The translations under genes were made by a program, and so were the position numbers. DNA of 64,000 nucleotides from Whitmania pigra (lineage: Eukaryota; Annelida; Clitellata; Hirudinida; Haemopidae). The notes under the pieces were generated by a model, which ran no database searches, was not told where the DNA came from, and was given only the letters and a program-made list of their open reading frames with translations. Below, in pieces: positions 1 through 10,924 of the stretch. Each line of letters starts with the position of its first letter. Within the stretch, counting starts at the first letter, position 1. The stretch lies in contig JAJTWR010000308.1 of assembly GCA_021613335.1 (NCBI GenBank), forward strand, positions 2,066,001 through 2,130,000. Direction: 5' to 3'.

Positions 1-2365
1 CGATCGACCCCATGAAAGTACGTCGTCTTTGTCAGCAAAAAGCCTCCTGTTGACGATAGTGTTTATGTCATTCTGTTTTCCTGGAGAAGTATTGAGGCTG
101 CTCTCCAATATGTTACTGAGATCTTCTTTCAGGCTGTTTCTGACAAGTCGATTATCATTGCAAGAAGATACATTATCAGTGCCTGGGACTCTGAAATGGT
201 CAGCTTTTGCATTATAGCCTGAGTACCTAAAAGATTGATCCAAATGGAGTTTGCTTTCGGAAGACTGAGACGAAGATGTGGTGCTTTTGTCCACGCATCG
301 CCTGTCGGAAGACTTCCAACTTTTGCTGCTTCCGTCTGTAGCAATGAATTGCATAACTTAATACAAATTCTTGAATTAAAAAGATTTGTCACAAAATGCT
401 GACAACACAAAAAAAGCACAACATTCAATACCTCTGGTAACTTGAATATCATCATTCAGTGATGGGCAAAATAAATCGCGATTGCGATTTAAATCGTGAT
501 TTAGGCAAGGTTGCGATTCGATTTGAACATTGTTGGATTCGATTTTGGCCTCAGTGATTTTGATTCGATTAGATTTTTTTTTGATTCGATTTGCTTTTTC
601 AAATCAAATCATTGAAATAAAGATGGTTGTATATTTTTAATTTTGTAAAAATGGTTATAAATTTAAGAATTCTATATCTTTGGCGTGCTCCCCGTTAAAT
701 AAACATTGTTGTAGGTCACATGTTTTTGTGCGCCCGCATGGCCTAACGGTTAAGGCTGCGCCTCTCACGATGTCAGCACGGGGTTCAAACCCCGCTGCGG
801 GAGCACCGTCCTAATCATCTAGCTATGGGTTGCAGAGCATTGACATTGGATATTTTGTTACTGACAATGCCAGAAACATGCTCAAAGCATTCACAATATT
901 TTCCGAGGAAGCTGCCAGGTTTGCCTTTGATCAAAAGGAAAATAAAAGATTATCTGTATGTACTGATTATCAGATACCAATTTTTATCAGACACCTCTTT
1001 TTGGTTTCAATAAATAAATATAAAAAAATAATAATAAAACTAAAAATGTTGGCTGTTAATTTCATTGTGTTTTGTGAAGATAGGGCAGCAGTAAATTTTA
1101 GAAGATTTGATTTGATTTGGGATTTGATTCTATTTGGAATTTTTTGATTCTATTTGAGATTTAGTTGTTGAGATTTAAATCATTTTACAAATGATTTGAG
1201 ATTTGACCATTGAGATTCGATTTGATTTGTGCCCATCACTGTCATCATTACATAAACCATTCTCATCACAAACATTTGTATCATCAACTCTTCCATCTAA
1301 AGTCACTTCACAAGAGTCATTAACTGCTCCATTTGGGGTTTCACAGTCAGCTTTAGACTTAACACCCAAAGAATGCTTTGAGACGCTGCAATTGGTGGGT
1401 ATTATTCTGTGTAGCAAAACTCCATTTGGTATGGAGATGTCAATTTTCTTTCCCCAAATTACTTGGTTAGAATATCTAGCTTTAGCCCTGAATGACAAAG
1501 AAACAACTCACCTTTTAGGTAGGCCTTCATAATTAACAGTTTCCAGAATAAATATTCAAAGGAAAGATATTTCCAACTGTTCAGAGTGCAACTGGTTAAC
1601 TTAACACCAACTTAACGTGAACTCAGCACAGGTGCAAAGGAGACAATCCCCTATTTCATAGAACCATTGCCTCGATGCTATGCATTATAGTTAGGAAATA
1701 TCAATGCTGAATTCTCACCTTAAAGCAGCTTCAAAATTTGGAAATGTAACAATGGCCATATTCTCTGAAATTGAGAGAATTCGTCCTTTTGTTGTTGAAA
1801 ATAATCTCTCCAGCACACTTTTGAGTTTAAGTGTAGAATTATTGAAAAATGGCAAGTTCCTAACAAACAATATGTTCTGAAATACCAAGCAATAATTATA
1901 ACACAACAACTTAAAATAATATAACTAGTATTTTTCCTCACCTCATTTTGTTCTCTATTTAGACTTGTCAAAACATCAACTGATGTAAAAAACCCATCAA
2001 AATAAAAATTCTCATTTGGAATGCAAAGTAATGAATGTGAAGTCAGCCTTCCATGGATTAATATTGTTCTATAATTATGTTTGTATCTGAGATCAGAAAG
2101 CTCAGGAGAAAAATTGATGTCACCTTAAATTAAATAATAAATCTTGCTAACACTTTAAATGCACGCTTTTTGGATATTTCTGGTATCACATAATTCAAAT
2201 TTAAACTGTTTATTGACTTTAATATGCTGAACAAAATGTCAACTGACTTGTAATCAAAATGATTGTTGCAGGTGATGGATATATGTTGGCAAATCTTCTT
2301 ATAAGTAGTCTTAGTTTGTCATCAGCTGCATTTTTGCATGTGTTGCATACGTGAACCGTCGTAAC
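1..2365 (-). CDS. MARF1: MARF1/limkain-b1-like NYN–RRM protein, 3' part, open at left edge
   Basis: Five consecutive exons join in phase on the minus strand: 2365–2248, 2123–1942, 1876–1719, 1487–1258 and 335–1. The first two encode the second half of a NYN ribonuclease domain, with NAADDKLRLLIRRFAN and DINFSPELSDLRYKH, close to vertebrate MARF1. The third and fourth encode an RRM: RNP2-like ILFVRNLPF, RNP1-like GRILSISENMAIVTF, then GKKIDISI. The last visible exon is Ser-rich and low-complexity and continues past base 1. MARF1 relatives cleave RNA in germ cells and mRNA decay bodies; that role is family knowledge, not shown here. The 922-base intron 336–1257 is largely a hAT element. I could not find the exon for the N-terminal NYN strand (the FWDIEN-type motif) between 2366 and the RAB3GAP1 start, so the 5' end is missing or highly diverged. 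Splice sites are canonical GT–AG. Confidence 0.82.
457..1241. mobile_element. Non-autonomous hAT element, 785 bp, in MARF1-like intron
   Basis: The element begins CAGTGATGGGCA and ends with the inverse, GCCCATCACTG. It is flanked by perfect 8-bp direct repeats TCATCATT at 449–456 and 1242–1249, the target-site length typical of hAT transposases. Subterminal DNA is full of variants of GATTCGATTT and GATTTGATT in both arms, as expected for hAT transposase binding arrays. There is no transposase reading frame, so it must be mobilised in trans. A tRNA-shaped sequence lies inside at 732–803. Confidence 0.93.
732..806 (+). other. tRNA-derived sequence inside the hAT element
   Basis: A 72-base block has tRNA proportions. 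The acceptor arms GCCCGCA and TGCGGGA pair at six of seven positions; the D arm GCCT/AGGC pairs; the A-box is TGGCCTAACGG and the B-box GGTTCAAACC, both good RNA polymerase III promoter matches. The T stem GGGG/CCCC pairs. The anticodon stem (GCGCC against ATGTC) does not pair, so this is more likely a tRNA pseudogene or SINE head than a working tRNA. CACC follows the 3' arm. Confidence 0.6.
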
Positions 2366-2719
2366 CTAAAATAATATTAATATTACAAATAAAAAATCCA
2401 ACAACATATTGTTGCAGTTGTAGTGACGGTTTTGTTTACATTCTCCGAGTTTTTACAAACATTTCCAACCGAGAAAAGGGATCACTAAATTAAGTGTAAC
2501 TTCTTGCAATTTTTTTAACAATTTAAAATATTTTACTATAACTATATAAATATATTTTAATAATAATTTGTTTTACATTTTAATTTCTAATAATCATGAT
2601 CTTCCTGATTGGCCAACCAATGCTTTTAATGGTCACTTCTAGAAGTGTTTGTTTTTCTAAGTTGAGCGTCGAATTTAGTTTATTTGTTTCTTGGTCGATA
2701 GCTAACTAGTCGAAGAAAG
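2366..2719. promoter_or_regulatory. Divergent intergenic region between MARF1-like and RAB3GAP1 genes
   Basis: About 350 bases separate the last MARF1-like exon seen (minus) from the RAB3GAP1 start codon (plus). No start-proximal MARF1-like exon is evident here. If the minus gene does start here, the two genes would share a divergent promoter; this is inference. Much of it is AT-rich, and no TATA box is placed convincingly relative to either gene. Confidence 0.3.
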
Positions 2720-5700
2720 ATGGAGGTAACATTAGCGCACAACTTCGCTGTCATGAATTTGAGAACCATTGAGTTAAATACTTGCTTTCCAGCTTGGTGA
2801 TGGTTCTGGGGAATATATAGAAAGTGGTTATAAGCCTGCTTCTCAATGGGATAGGTTTGAGGCTATATATTTTAAACTGGCACTGCTTTTTTAGATTTAG
2901 CCTTCAATGTATTTAAAATTAAAACATAAAATACAATATATTTGTTTGAGGTTGAATTATTTCATTTATATTGACGCCAGTGTTGTTGCACAAATTTTGG
3001 AAGTTTTGTGCAAATGGAGATTGTCCAATGACCTATGCTCCAAGTCACCATCTTGGAATAAATCTTCTGCAAGGATGAAACTTGGTAAATATAAAATCAT
3101 CTTGACTCGATACTGGATATCTGGAATCTCTGGGAAAGGAGAAAGCAGTGATGTTGATCAAGGTGGTTTTGGAACTTTTCTTAGGTTTTTTAATTGGTTT
3201 ATATTTACAGCAGGAAATTTTTTTATATAAATTAATTACTGGATGCTAATAAAACTACAGAGTTGTAAAAATGCTTTTTAAATGACTACAGCAGGAGATA
3301 CAAAGGAAACAGTTGAAATACCTAAAGCATGTAAGAACAAGTCAGACATGTTTCCATGGGATGATGATCACAATCTTCATAGTTGGTCTGGCCTTGAGGA
3401 TTTCATTGTCATGGAATGTAGGCAACGATCTTTTATGCCTTTGAGAATAGAGCTGTTGGCCAAAACCCTCTTACAGGTTGCCCATACCATTGGCTGGTAA
3501 GTTGGAAGCAGTTTAATTAGCTTATTTTTAACTCAATTTAATTGATAGTTGATTTTTATTGATTTTATTTGCATATTACTACTAATATCGGCTTTGTTAT
3601 ATTGCGTTTCAGCCAAATTCCCTTGTTTGTGCAGGTTCGAGGAGGATATGCAGCAGTGCATGATTCAGTGGAAATTTCTGAAGAGGAGATGGCAAAATTG
3701 GTTATTGCATTACTAGTACAGTTATTAATATTGGCATCCCTGTTTTGAGAAATTAAAGTTTTTTAATTTTTTATGGCAGCTATTTCTTATCAGATTAAGT
3801 TTATGATCATATTTAGATTTTTTTATTTGTACAATTTTTTTATATGTACAATTACCATGTTTTTTTATTTAAAGGAGAAAATAGAGAATTTAGGGGTCGC
3901 TATGATCTCTAAGAAGCAGACACATGTGTTTGTCATCAGTGAAGATGTCTCGCAATGTATGTTATTTATTTTTAGTCCTATGAGATTAACCATAGGCGCA
4001 CAAGCATTAACGGCTGTTTAATGAAAATTAGAGATGTTCTGAACATTAAATATTCCATGTCGGTTTTGAATGAGAAATGATATAATTTTTAATTTTATTA
4101 TATTTTTTATTTACACAATTGTTAATTTTAGTATTATGTGAAGATACAACTGACCCAACCTTACATTGTTGGATAAATGATTTTAGGTGAGTAGAAATTT
4201 AAGCGACTTATTGATCCATTCACCACAATTCGATTTATTCATGCATCTGCCCATGCACTGGCTTGGTTATTCACCATATTATATTTTGCCAAAATGTATT
4301 TGAAATTTGGTGAGTTGTCTGAGAAGGTACGTTATAAATGTGAAGAATAGTGAAAGTCGTTGTGCGTCACGTTTGCAACCCACTTTGCACCAATACAAGT
4401 GCCTCTGGACGATGGCACTATATAACTGATATTATATATATATATATAAACTATGGCCATGGTCTAAGGTATTTATTTGTCCATTGTAGTATATTTAATC
4501 TTGATGCCTCTTGGTTGGATCTGCAGGAAGTTGAATTCAATAAATATAGTATCCACGAAACATATCCCCTTGTGTAAGTTGTTCAGATTTATTAATGTTG
4601 AAAAGGATTAATTTATAAATTCATCATTAATTACTAATTTGTTTAATTTTAAATAAAAGGGATTTGGATCCTCTCAGTGCTAACAAATGGACAGTTCGAG
4701 TCATTTGTTTAAGTACAAATGTAGTTCCACTGGGTTTGGAATTTATTTTATTACTTTTAATAATTAAATTGATGTTCACTTTGCTCTATTTAAATTATCA
4801 TTTAATTGTAAAGAGGACATCATCATTAATGGCATACTAATGTTAATATATTGATATCACCATAACTTCTGTAATCATATTAATAAGGATACTGTCTGAA
4901 GAGATTCCTAGATCTGTGCTCTTTAACACAAACTGAGTCGTTGTTATTGAATCCTCAAGTCTCTTCAATGCTGCAATATAGAAGAATATATAAAAGAGAA
5001 GGTTGGTTATATGTTGATTGATATTTTAAAAATAACAGCTATTCTGCATTTGTTTATTTTTGATCCACTATTATTTTACTTACTGAGTTTAATTTTGACA
5101 ATTAAGAATGTTAACCATTATTTATTGCTATTATTCAATTGCATTTCATTCTAATTAAATTTCACATATATGTAATTCAGTAAATCATTTAAAATGAAAC
5201 ATATCAGAGGCCAATGCATCCTTGGCCATGCAAGGTTTGATGGAGCCCAAGGTCAGGAAGGTCACCTCAAAACTCATGCTTAATGCCAAAGAATCGCACA
5301 TTCCTGTTAAATCCCTCAATTCCATTCTTGATGTAGGTTCCAAACTTCATGAAACAAATAGCCAATTATAATTTAATCATTAAATGGTTTTGGGCAAAAT
5401 CTGCCACATGGGATGAAATTCACAATTCATTTCATTATTATAAATATCATGTTAGTTTAAAGCTATGACTCATCTAGGATATGACATGATACATTCTGAA
5501 ATTCAAACTTTAGGGTTATGTTGATACTGACAAAGCTTACCAGGGGTATTAATTTGGTAGCATCACACTATTCAGTGCTTAAATACATAGCCTATAATTA
5601 TATAATGATATAAAATTTAGTAAGGACATGGATCCCTACTGATACTGAAGAAAGTTTAGTGATACACATGTTTGTGTCGAGGTGACCTTTTGTCAAGGAT

Positions 5701-8700
5701 GTTATTTCTATAATATTGGTATTAAGTAAGGATTTCAGATTACCTTTTTGACATTTTTCAATGTTATTTTCAGTTATTATTTTCTGATGTAAAGTTACAA
5801 AAGGATCAACACTCAAATGGAGGTAACCACAGTACAACAACCACGGTTGAAGATGAAGTTCATGCGAAGCTCTTCTTTTCATACAAAGTAATACAACACA
5901 ATAGTATCCTATTAATTCATTGTGGCTTCATTTGCAAATGTAATTAATGCAACTGCAATGCAAATTTAGGAACTTCCACAATACTTCAAGTCAGCTCAGC
6001 TCTCTAGTCTCATAGGTCGATTGGCAGTGTGCATGTGCATTGTCAACAAGTACCACGGAGGTATGGGAGCTGTAAATCAGCTGTGGGCGGAGTTTGTTCT
6101 TGAGATGAAATATTGCTTGGAAAACAATTGTGAAATTAAAGGGTATTTATTCAATATTTTTGAACACTTTGATCAATTTTGAGTGCTTAATTTTGAAGCT
6201 TAATACTTTTTTTTTTATGAAATCATTAAATGTCTTTAATTTTTATTTATTCCTAGCTTTCTAAATCTATTCATTATTTGGTCAATCAATGAAATACCTA
6301 ATAATGTGTGAATGATAATTAAATTGTACTTCATTTATATAATGCCATATGCATAGCATCAGAGGCGCTTCTTTGTAACGGTTTATATAGGGGTGCTTGT
6401 GGCAGTGCGGGCTGGGTTTAGGACTCGACACATTGCTACTATTGCCATTACTGCCGTATGCAGGCACCCATTTGGTCAAATAAATTAAATAACAAAATTA
6501 TAATTGGCTATTTGTTGAAGTTTGGAACCTAAAGGACTAAACATGGATTATCCAGAGCTGCTAAAAAACCTACAGGTAAAACATTTGGTGACATTAATGT
6601 CTTATCGGCTATTATCTAAATCACCATGGCAACATTGCAACCATTGTCATTGTCATTGCAGGTGTTAAATAGTTGCATTGAGAAAAGGAAAGCCAGGGAT
6701 GCATCATCACCAATTACTGAACCAAGTGAGTTGCTTGGTTAACACAGATGTTGTGATGATGCATGTCTATGAATTAATTTCAAAGCACTGAAACACAATA
6801 ACATTTGTATTTGGGTGCATTTGCAAGCAGTGACTCCAGATCGGTAACAGTTGTAAATAAATCAACTGGAAATATTTAATTTTATAAATTTTGAAGTTTA
6901 AAATATAAATTATCCTATTTTTATTTATTTTTATTCTGATTATAAAAATGACTTTCAGCCAATGTCGAGAGATTTATGAAAACTTTAAAGATTAAAGAAG
7001 TCAATGATGTTTCTGATATCAACAAATCAGAAGCCAGGTAAGACCAGATATTGGTGTTTTTTGTATTATGCGAAAGATTATTATTATATTATCTAATACA
7101 TTACAACTATTTATGCAACGTCTTAGCAAATGCAGATTGGCTGAATGGGATGTATTCATGCATTCAGAGCTAGATAGCAACAGTTGTACTGTGTTGTGTT
7201 TTTAGACAAATAGCACATATACTACAAAGTGCCTTTGTATCCTTTTTTAGATATGCCTTAAGGCATTCTAAAAGATATAAAAAGTTTGGTTTGTAAAAGA
7301 ATCATAGAAATACTCAATTCACTTGAATTTTTTGCAAAAAGTGAAGGTCAACATTTATTATTTGAAAGGAGTAATTTCAAGGACAAATATTTTTAAGTAT
7401 TTGTTAATCATAACTTGAACATAAGTTGATGTAGTGTGCTAATGCATGATCATAAGGAATTATTTTAACTGTCTAGATAATTGATGGAGTAACTTGTTTA
7501 ATGTTCTAGTATGGATATATCAAGACATGGTTCCCTCATTACAGTTCCAATGCTGATTGATCGCTTGTCATATGCAAAAGCCTTCATAGCTGCGAACCCA
7601 GGATACAGGATTGAGGACTTTATAAGATGGTGCATCTCTGAGATGATCACAGATAAGGTGATATATAATATGTATTACATTTAGGGATACTAGCATACAG
7701 GTTGTCTAAATATGTTGCATAAATAGATATATTCCTGCCTTCACATTTGATACATAATGGAAATAACAGCAAATTAGGGTTGTGACTTTGTAAATAATTA
7801 TATTGATAAACATAATCACCAGGACTATCCTAACCAATGGATCAGGATATCAGAAGATGTATCTGTGGTTTTTCATAAAAATGCTCAGACACAAAGCTTC
7901 CCTGATGGTGATGATGCTGCAGAGGTGATGTTTTATTGTGCATACATTAGTGTTGATGTCAGAATTTCTGCAGATGTTAACTTATTTCAATGGCTGTAGT
8001 GGTTGTCTGAAACATTCATTTGTGGAGGTGGAGTGATTAATTGATGATGGTAAATATCTTAAATGCAGGTTCTCCATTGGCTAGCTTCATTGAAGCCCTC
8101 TGATCTGGTGATTGGACTCATGCCAGTGCTGATCAACTCAGTTATTGCTGCCCTTTGGAATAGATGTATGTTTATCAGGCACATGTTGATGTTATTTTTG
8201 CTTCAAAACAAATTCAAAAAACTAAGCTTAATTATAACTAATTTATGTTATTTAGATTATGTTTAAAATGCAATATTAGAAGAAGCAAATCTGTAATGTT
8301 AATGATACTTTTTCAATCATCAGCTGAGTCTAAGCTTGATTTCCTCCAAAAACACCTCAATCAAATCAAGGTACCGCAATGCAATTCCTCGAATCGGCTT
8401 AAGGAATTTGAGGTTAAAATTGTTTGAGTTGTTTTTAATTGATGGAAAATCAAAAACTATGTGAATGGATGTTTTGTTGATTGAAATTGTTTTGAAATGA
8501 CCCTCATGTTTACAATTTTATTAAGAATAACCTAGTTATCTTTGTTTCATGTTATTAACAGGATGTCATTGAGCATCTGACATTAATTGCGGAAAAAATG
8601 ACAAAGACTCATTTCCTTTTGAAGAAGTTCAGACATTTTGACCCCTCCATTTCAGTCAGTGACCATGAGCTTGAGCATTTTGTCTCTGAACTTGTTGAAT

Positions 8701-9129
8701 TTTCAAAGGCTTCAATTCCAACCTCGGGCTCTAAACTTCCTTCACATACGAACCTTGGAAAGATTATTTACAAATGTCTTACTAGCCCTGAGGTTATATA
8801 CTAATGATGACATTAATAAAATATTTGTCCTGGTAATGTGATTTCCATTAAGAAAAATACTGACCACCAAATAATTTTAGAACATTGTCACATAATGAGC
8901 CATCCTATATATACATACAGCTTTTTACTTTTTACAGCAAATAGATGATGACAAGGAAGCAAACTCTGATGGTGAAGCTGCTCAGGTCAAAGTGGTAGAA
9001 CCAGATAAAAGAGTGCACATCTTCAAAATCAATTTATCAGACCTTCCACATTTTGCAACCAATGATTCTAGATTATATTTCTATTCTGATAAATTTGATA
9101 TAAAACTTGATGCAATGTTCAACAAATAA
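2720..9129 (+). CDS. RAB3GAP1: Rab3 GTPase-activating protein catalytic subunit
   Basis: About 20 small exons. The first coding exon is only ATG GAG (2720–2725), then 2793–2854, 2981–3162, 3295–3496, 3613–3715 and on to the stop at 9127–9129. Recognisable blocks in order: WSGLEDFIVMEC (3390s), CQIPLFVQVRGGY (3613), DLDPLSANKWTVRV (4660s), CMCIVNKYHGGMGAVNQLW and FVLEMKY (5970–6140), LNSCIEKRKARD (6660s), AKAFIAANPGYRIEDFIRW (7560–7630), VLHWLASLKPSDL (8070). These follow human RAB3GAP1 colinearly. With RAB3GAP2 the family protein promotes GTP hydrolysis by Rab3 and exchange on Rab18, in exocytosis and ER/autophagy traffic. Oddity: the vertebrate and fly RW-SPRD motif is replaced by RWCISEMITD. 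Exons between about 3870 and 4640 are the least certain. Introns carry two pieces of a SINE-like repeat. Confidence 0.93.
5336..5420 (+). repeat. Fragment of SINE-like repeat, copy 1
   Basis: Starts at the donor site of a RAB3GAP1 exon. It contains GTTCCAAACTTCA then AAATAGCCAATTATAATTT, which recurs as the reverse complement at about 6488–6530. Only one flank of the longer repeat seen at 6340–6535 is present here. Confidence 0.6.
6340..6535 (-). repeat. SINE-like dispersed repeat, copy 2, in RAB3GAP1 intron
   Basis: Minus-strand orientation. Its core (GGCAGTGCGGGCTGGGTTTA, then ACTGCCGTATGCAGGCACCCA on plus) aligns with 28520–28605. Read on minus it ends in CCCCTATATAAACCG, resembling the GCGCTATA-AAAT tail found in many animal SINEs. 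No terminal inverted repeats or target duplication could be set. No convincing pol III head is seen. Confidence 0.6.
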
Positions 9130-10924
9130 ACTGCTTTATGATTTATATACAGTATGTCACAAAATTATTAGTGATGTTTAAGAATTAAGTAAAGTTGGAA
9201 AATTAATATAAACGTTTCAATATTTTTTGTGAGTTCCCCAAATACTTTTAGTCAGATAATCTTCCAAACAATTTGCCCAAGATTGACTGATTGTGATCTT
9301 GATCATTGTTACAAACATTGTTAAGCTAGTCTCAAGGTATATACATATTACTCAAGTCACAAACTGTATTCGCGGCAATAGCCTATAAGTAAAAACATGT
9401 AATAAAGGTGGTTGCGGGGCATGGCCGCTGCATTGGCACATTATGTTCGGGCCGAGTAGAAACCAACAGGGTTACTTTTTGGGGCCGAGATACAATAAAT
9501 ATATTTAGATATGAAACTTTCTAGCGTATTAACATTTTCTGCTTTTCTTCAGCTTTTTAAACTATTAGTAATTTCATCATTACAAGTTTCATTTGTACAT
9601 GTAAACTTGTGTTTACTTTTCTTTTATTTTTGGTTATCAACCTTAATCAAAGACTCAAGAAATTCTTGGCTTTAGATAGATAGGGTTTGCTGAAAAAAAG
9701 CTGAAAGGGCATCCCTTTGTCTGAGGAGGCAGAGATAGAACAAGTATAAGAAGAAACTTGTAGGTGTCTAGGATGATCCTTTCCTTCTGGAAGGTGTGTC
9801 CTAACGAGCTGCTAGCAGAGTGGAGTGTGTGAATGGCCAACTTTCCTGTCTAAGTGATTATGAAAGCAGTTCTAAATGCAATTCATGGTGAGACGTTTGC
9901 CGAGACAAGTTAGGCGGAAGTCATTCCAGTCTGCATTATTCGTTAACTATGCAGCGTTTACTGATCAAATGATTATCAAAATAGTTAGTCAAAATTAGTT
10001 CGCCTAACGCATCTGAAGAAAGTATGTTGTTCCACAATTTTAAAGACTAACAAGGCAAAAAAAGGCTTTGGAAAGTAGAAATCTTAATGAACATTTTGAT
10101 GCACATTTCATCAATCGACAATTCGTGGAATCAATTCGAATAAGAAGACTTTCGAACGAATTCCACAAAATCTTAATAACTTCAAAAATTTGAAAATTTT
10201 CCTACAGTTGATATATAACCATTTTTGAAAAGCCTTTGAAACAGTTTCCAAATATTATAATTTGAAATTTCGCATTAGAAATTAAATTAGAGTGTCTGCT
10301 AACTTCAACTGCGTTAGAGACTAGGGTTTTACCATTATATAAGTGTAGTGTCTGCTGGCGGAAGACAAGTGTAACCACGACATCTCGTTGAAATGTGCAT
10401 CAAAATGTTCATTAAGATTCCTACTTTCGAAATATGTATGACTTGCTAGCCTTTTAAATTGTGGAACAATATGTGTTTTAAATATCTCTAGACACGTTTG
10501 TAATAAAGATGTAGTAAAGAGTAAGTTCTTAAAGTAACTTCCTTGCTTTGGAATGCTTCCCGTCCTTTGAAGTATTTGATTTGGTAACATAATCATTGAC
10601 CCATGTCTTAAAATTATTATGCGTGAAAGGTAAGCCCAACGTAAATACTATAAATTTTGTGTTTGTTGTTTATTTGTTCAGTAATAAAATATTCATAACC
10701 TTAAAAAATTACAAGTGATTTTAGATGAAATTTGCGTCTGTATGGATAAGACACTAGATAAAGAAATTTGAATCCTAGACAGACATGTGCAAATTAATTA
10801 TTCCTAAAATATTTGAAAAAAATTTTGTAGAAAGTAAAACAGAAGGACGATTGTTGTCTACCCGCACCGCTCTTAAACGAAATAAACATTTAGTGATAGA
10901 TTTTCGTTGCTCCAAATTGAAGAT
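9130..10924. other. Intergenic region, no supported gene
   Basis: AT-rich DNA between RAB3GAP1 and the pseudokinase–KEN gene. Only short open frames without recognisable domains. It holds the inverted repeat listed at 10024–10480 and a short GC-richer patch near 9410–9480. The RAB3GAP1 polyadenylation signal was not located with confidence. Confidence 0.6.
10024..10480. repeat. Long inverted repeat, arms of about 80–90 bp
   Basis: The left arm (about 10028–10114) contains TGTTCCACAATTTTAAAGAC and later AATCTTAATGAACATTTTGA followed by TGCACATTTCA. The right arm (about 10389–10473) carries the reverse complement of the same two blocks with small differences in between. The spacer is about 280 bases. 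This suggests a decayed foldback or palindromic mobile element; no target duplication was identified. Confidence 0.65.

Noticed and set aside
1501..1640. Extra MARF1-like exon between 1487 and 1719
   Set aside because: A direct join of 1719 to 1487 gives the better RRM (FEAALRAKARYSNQ) in phase; the candidate exon would break phase.
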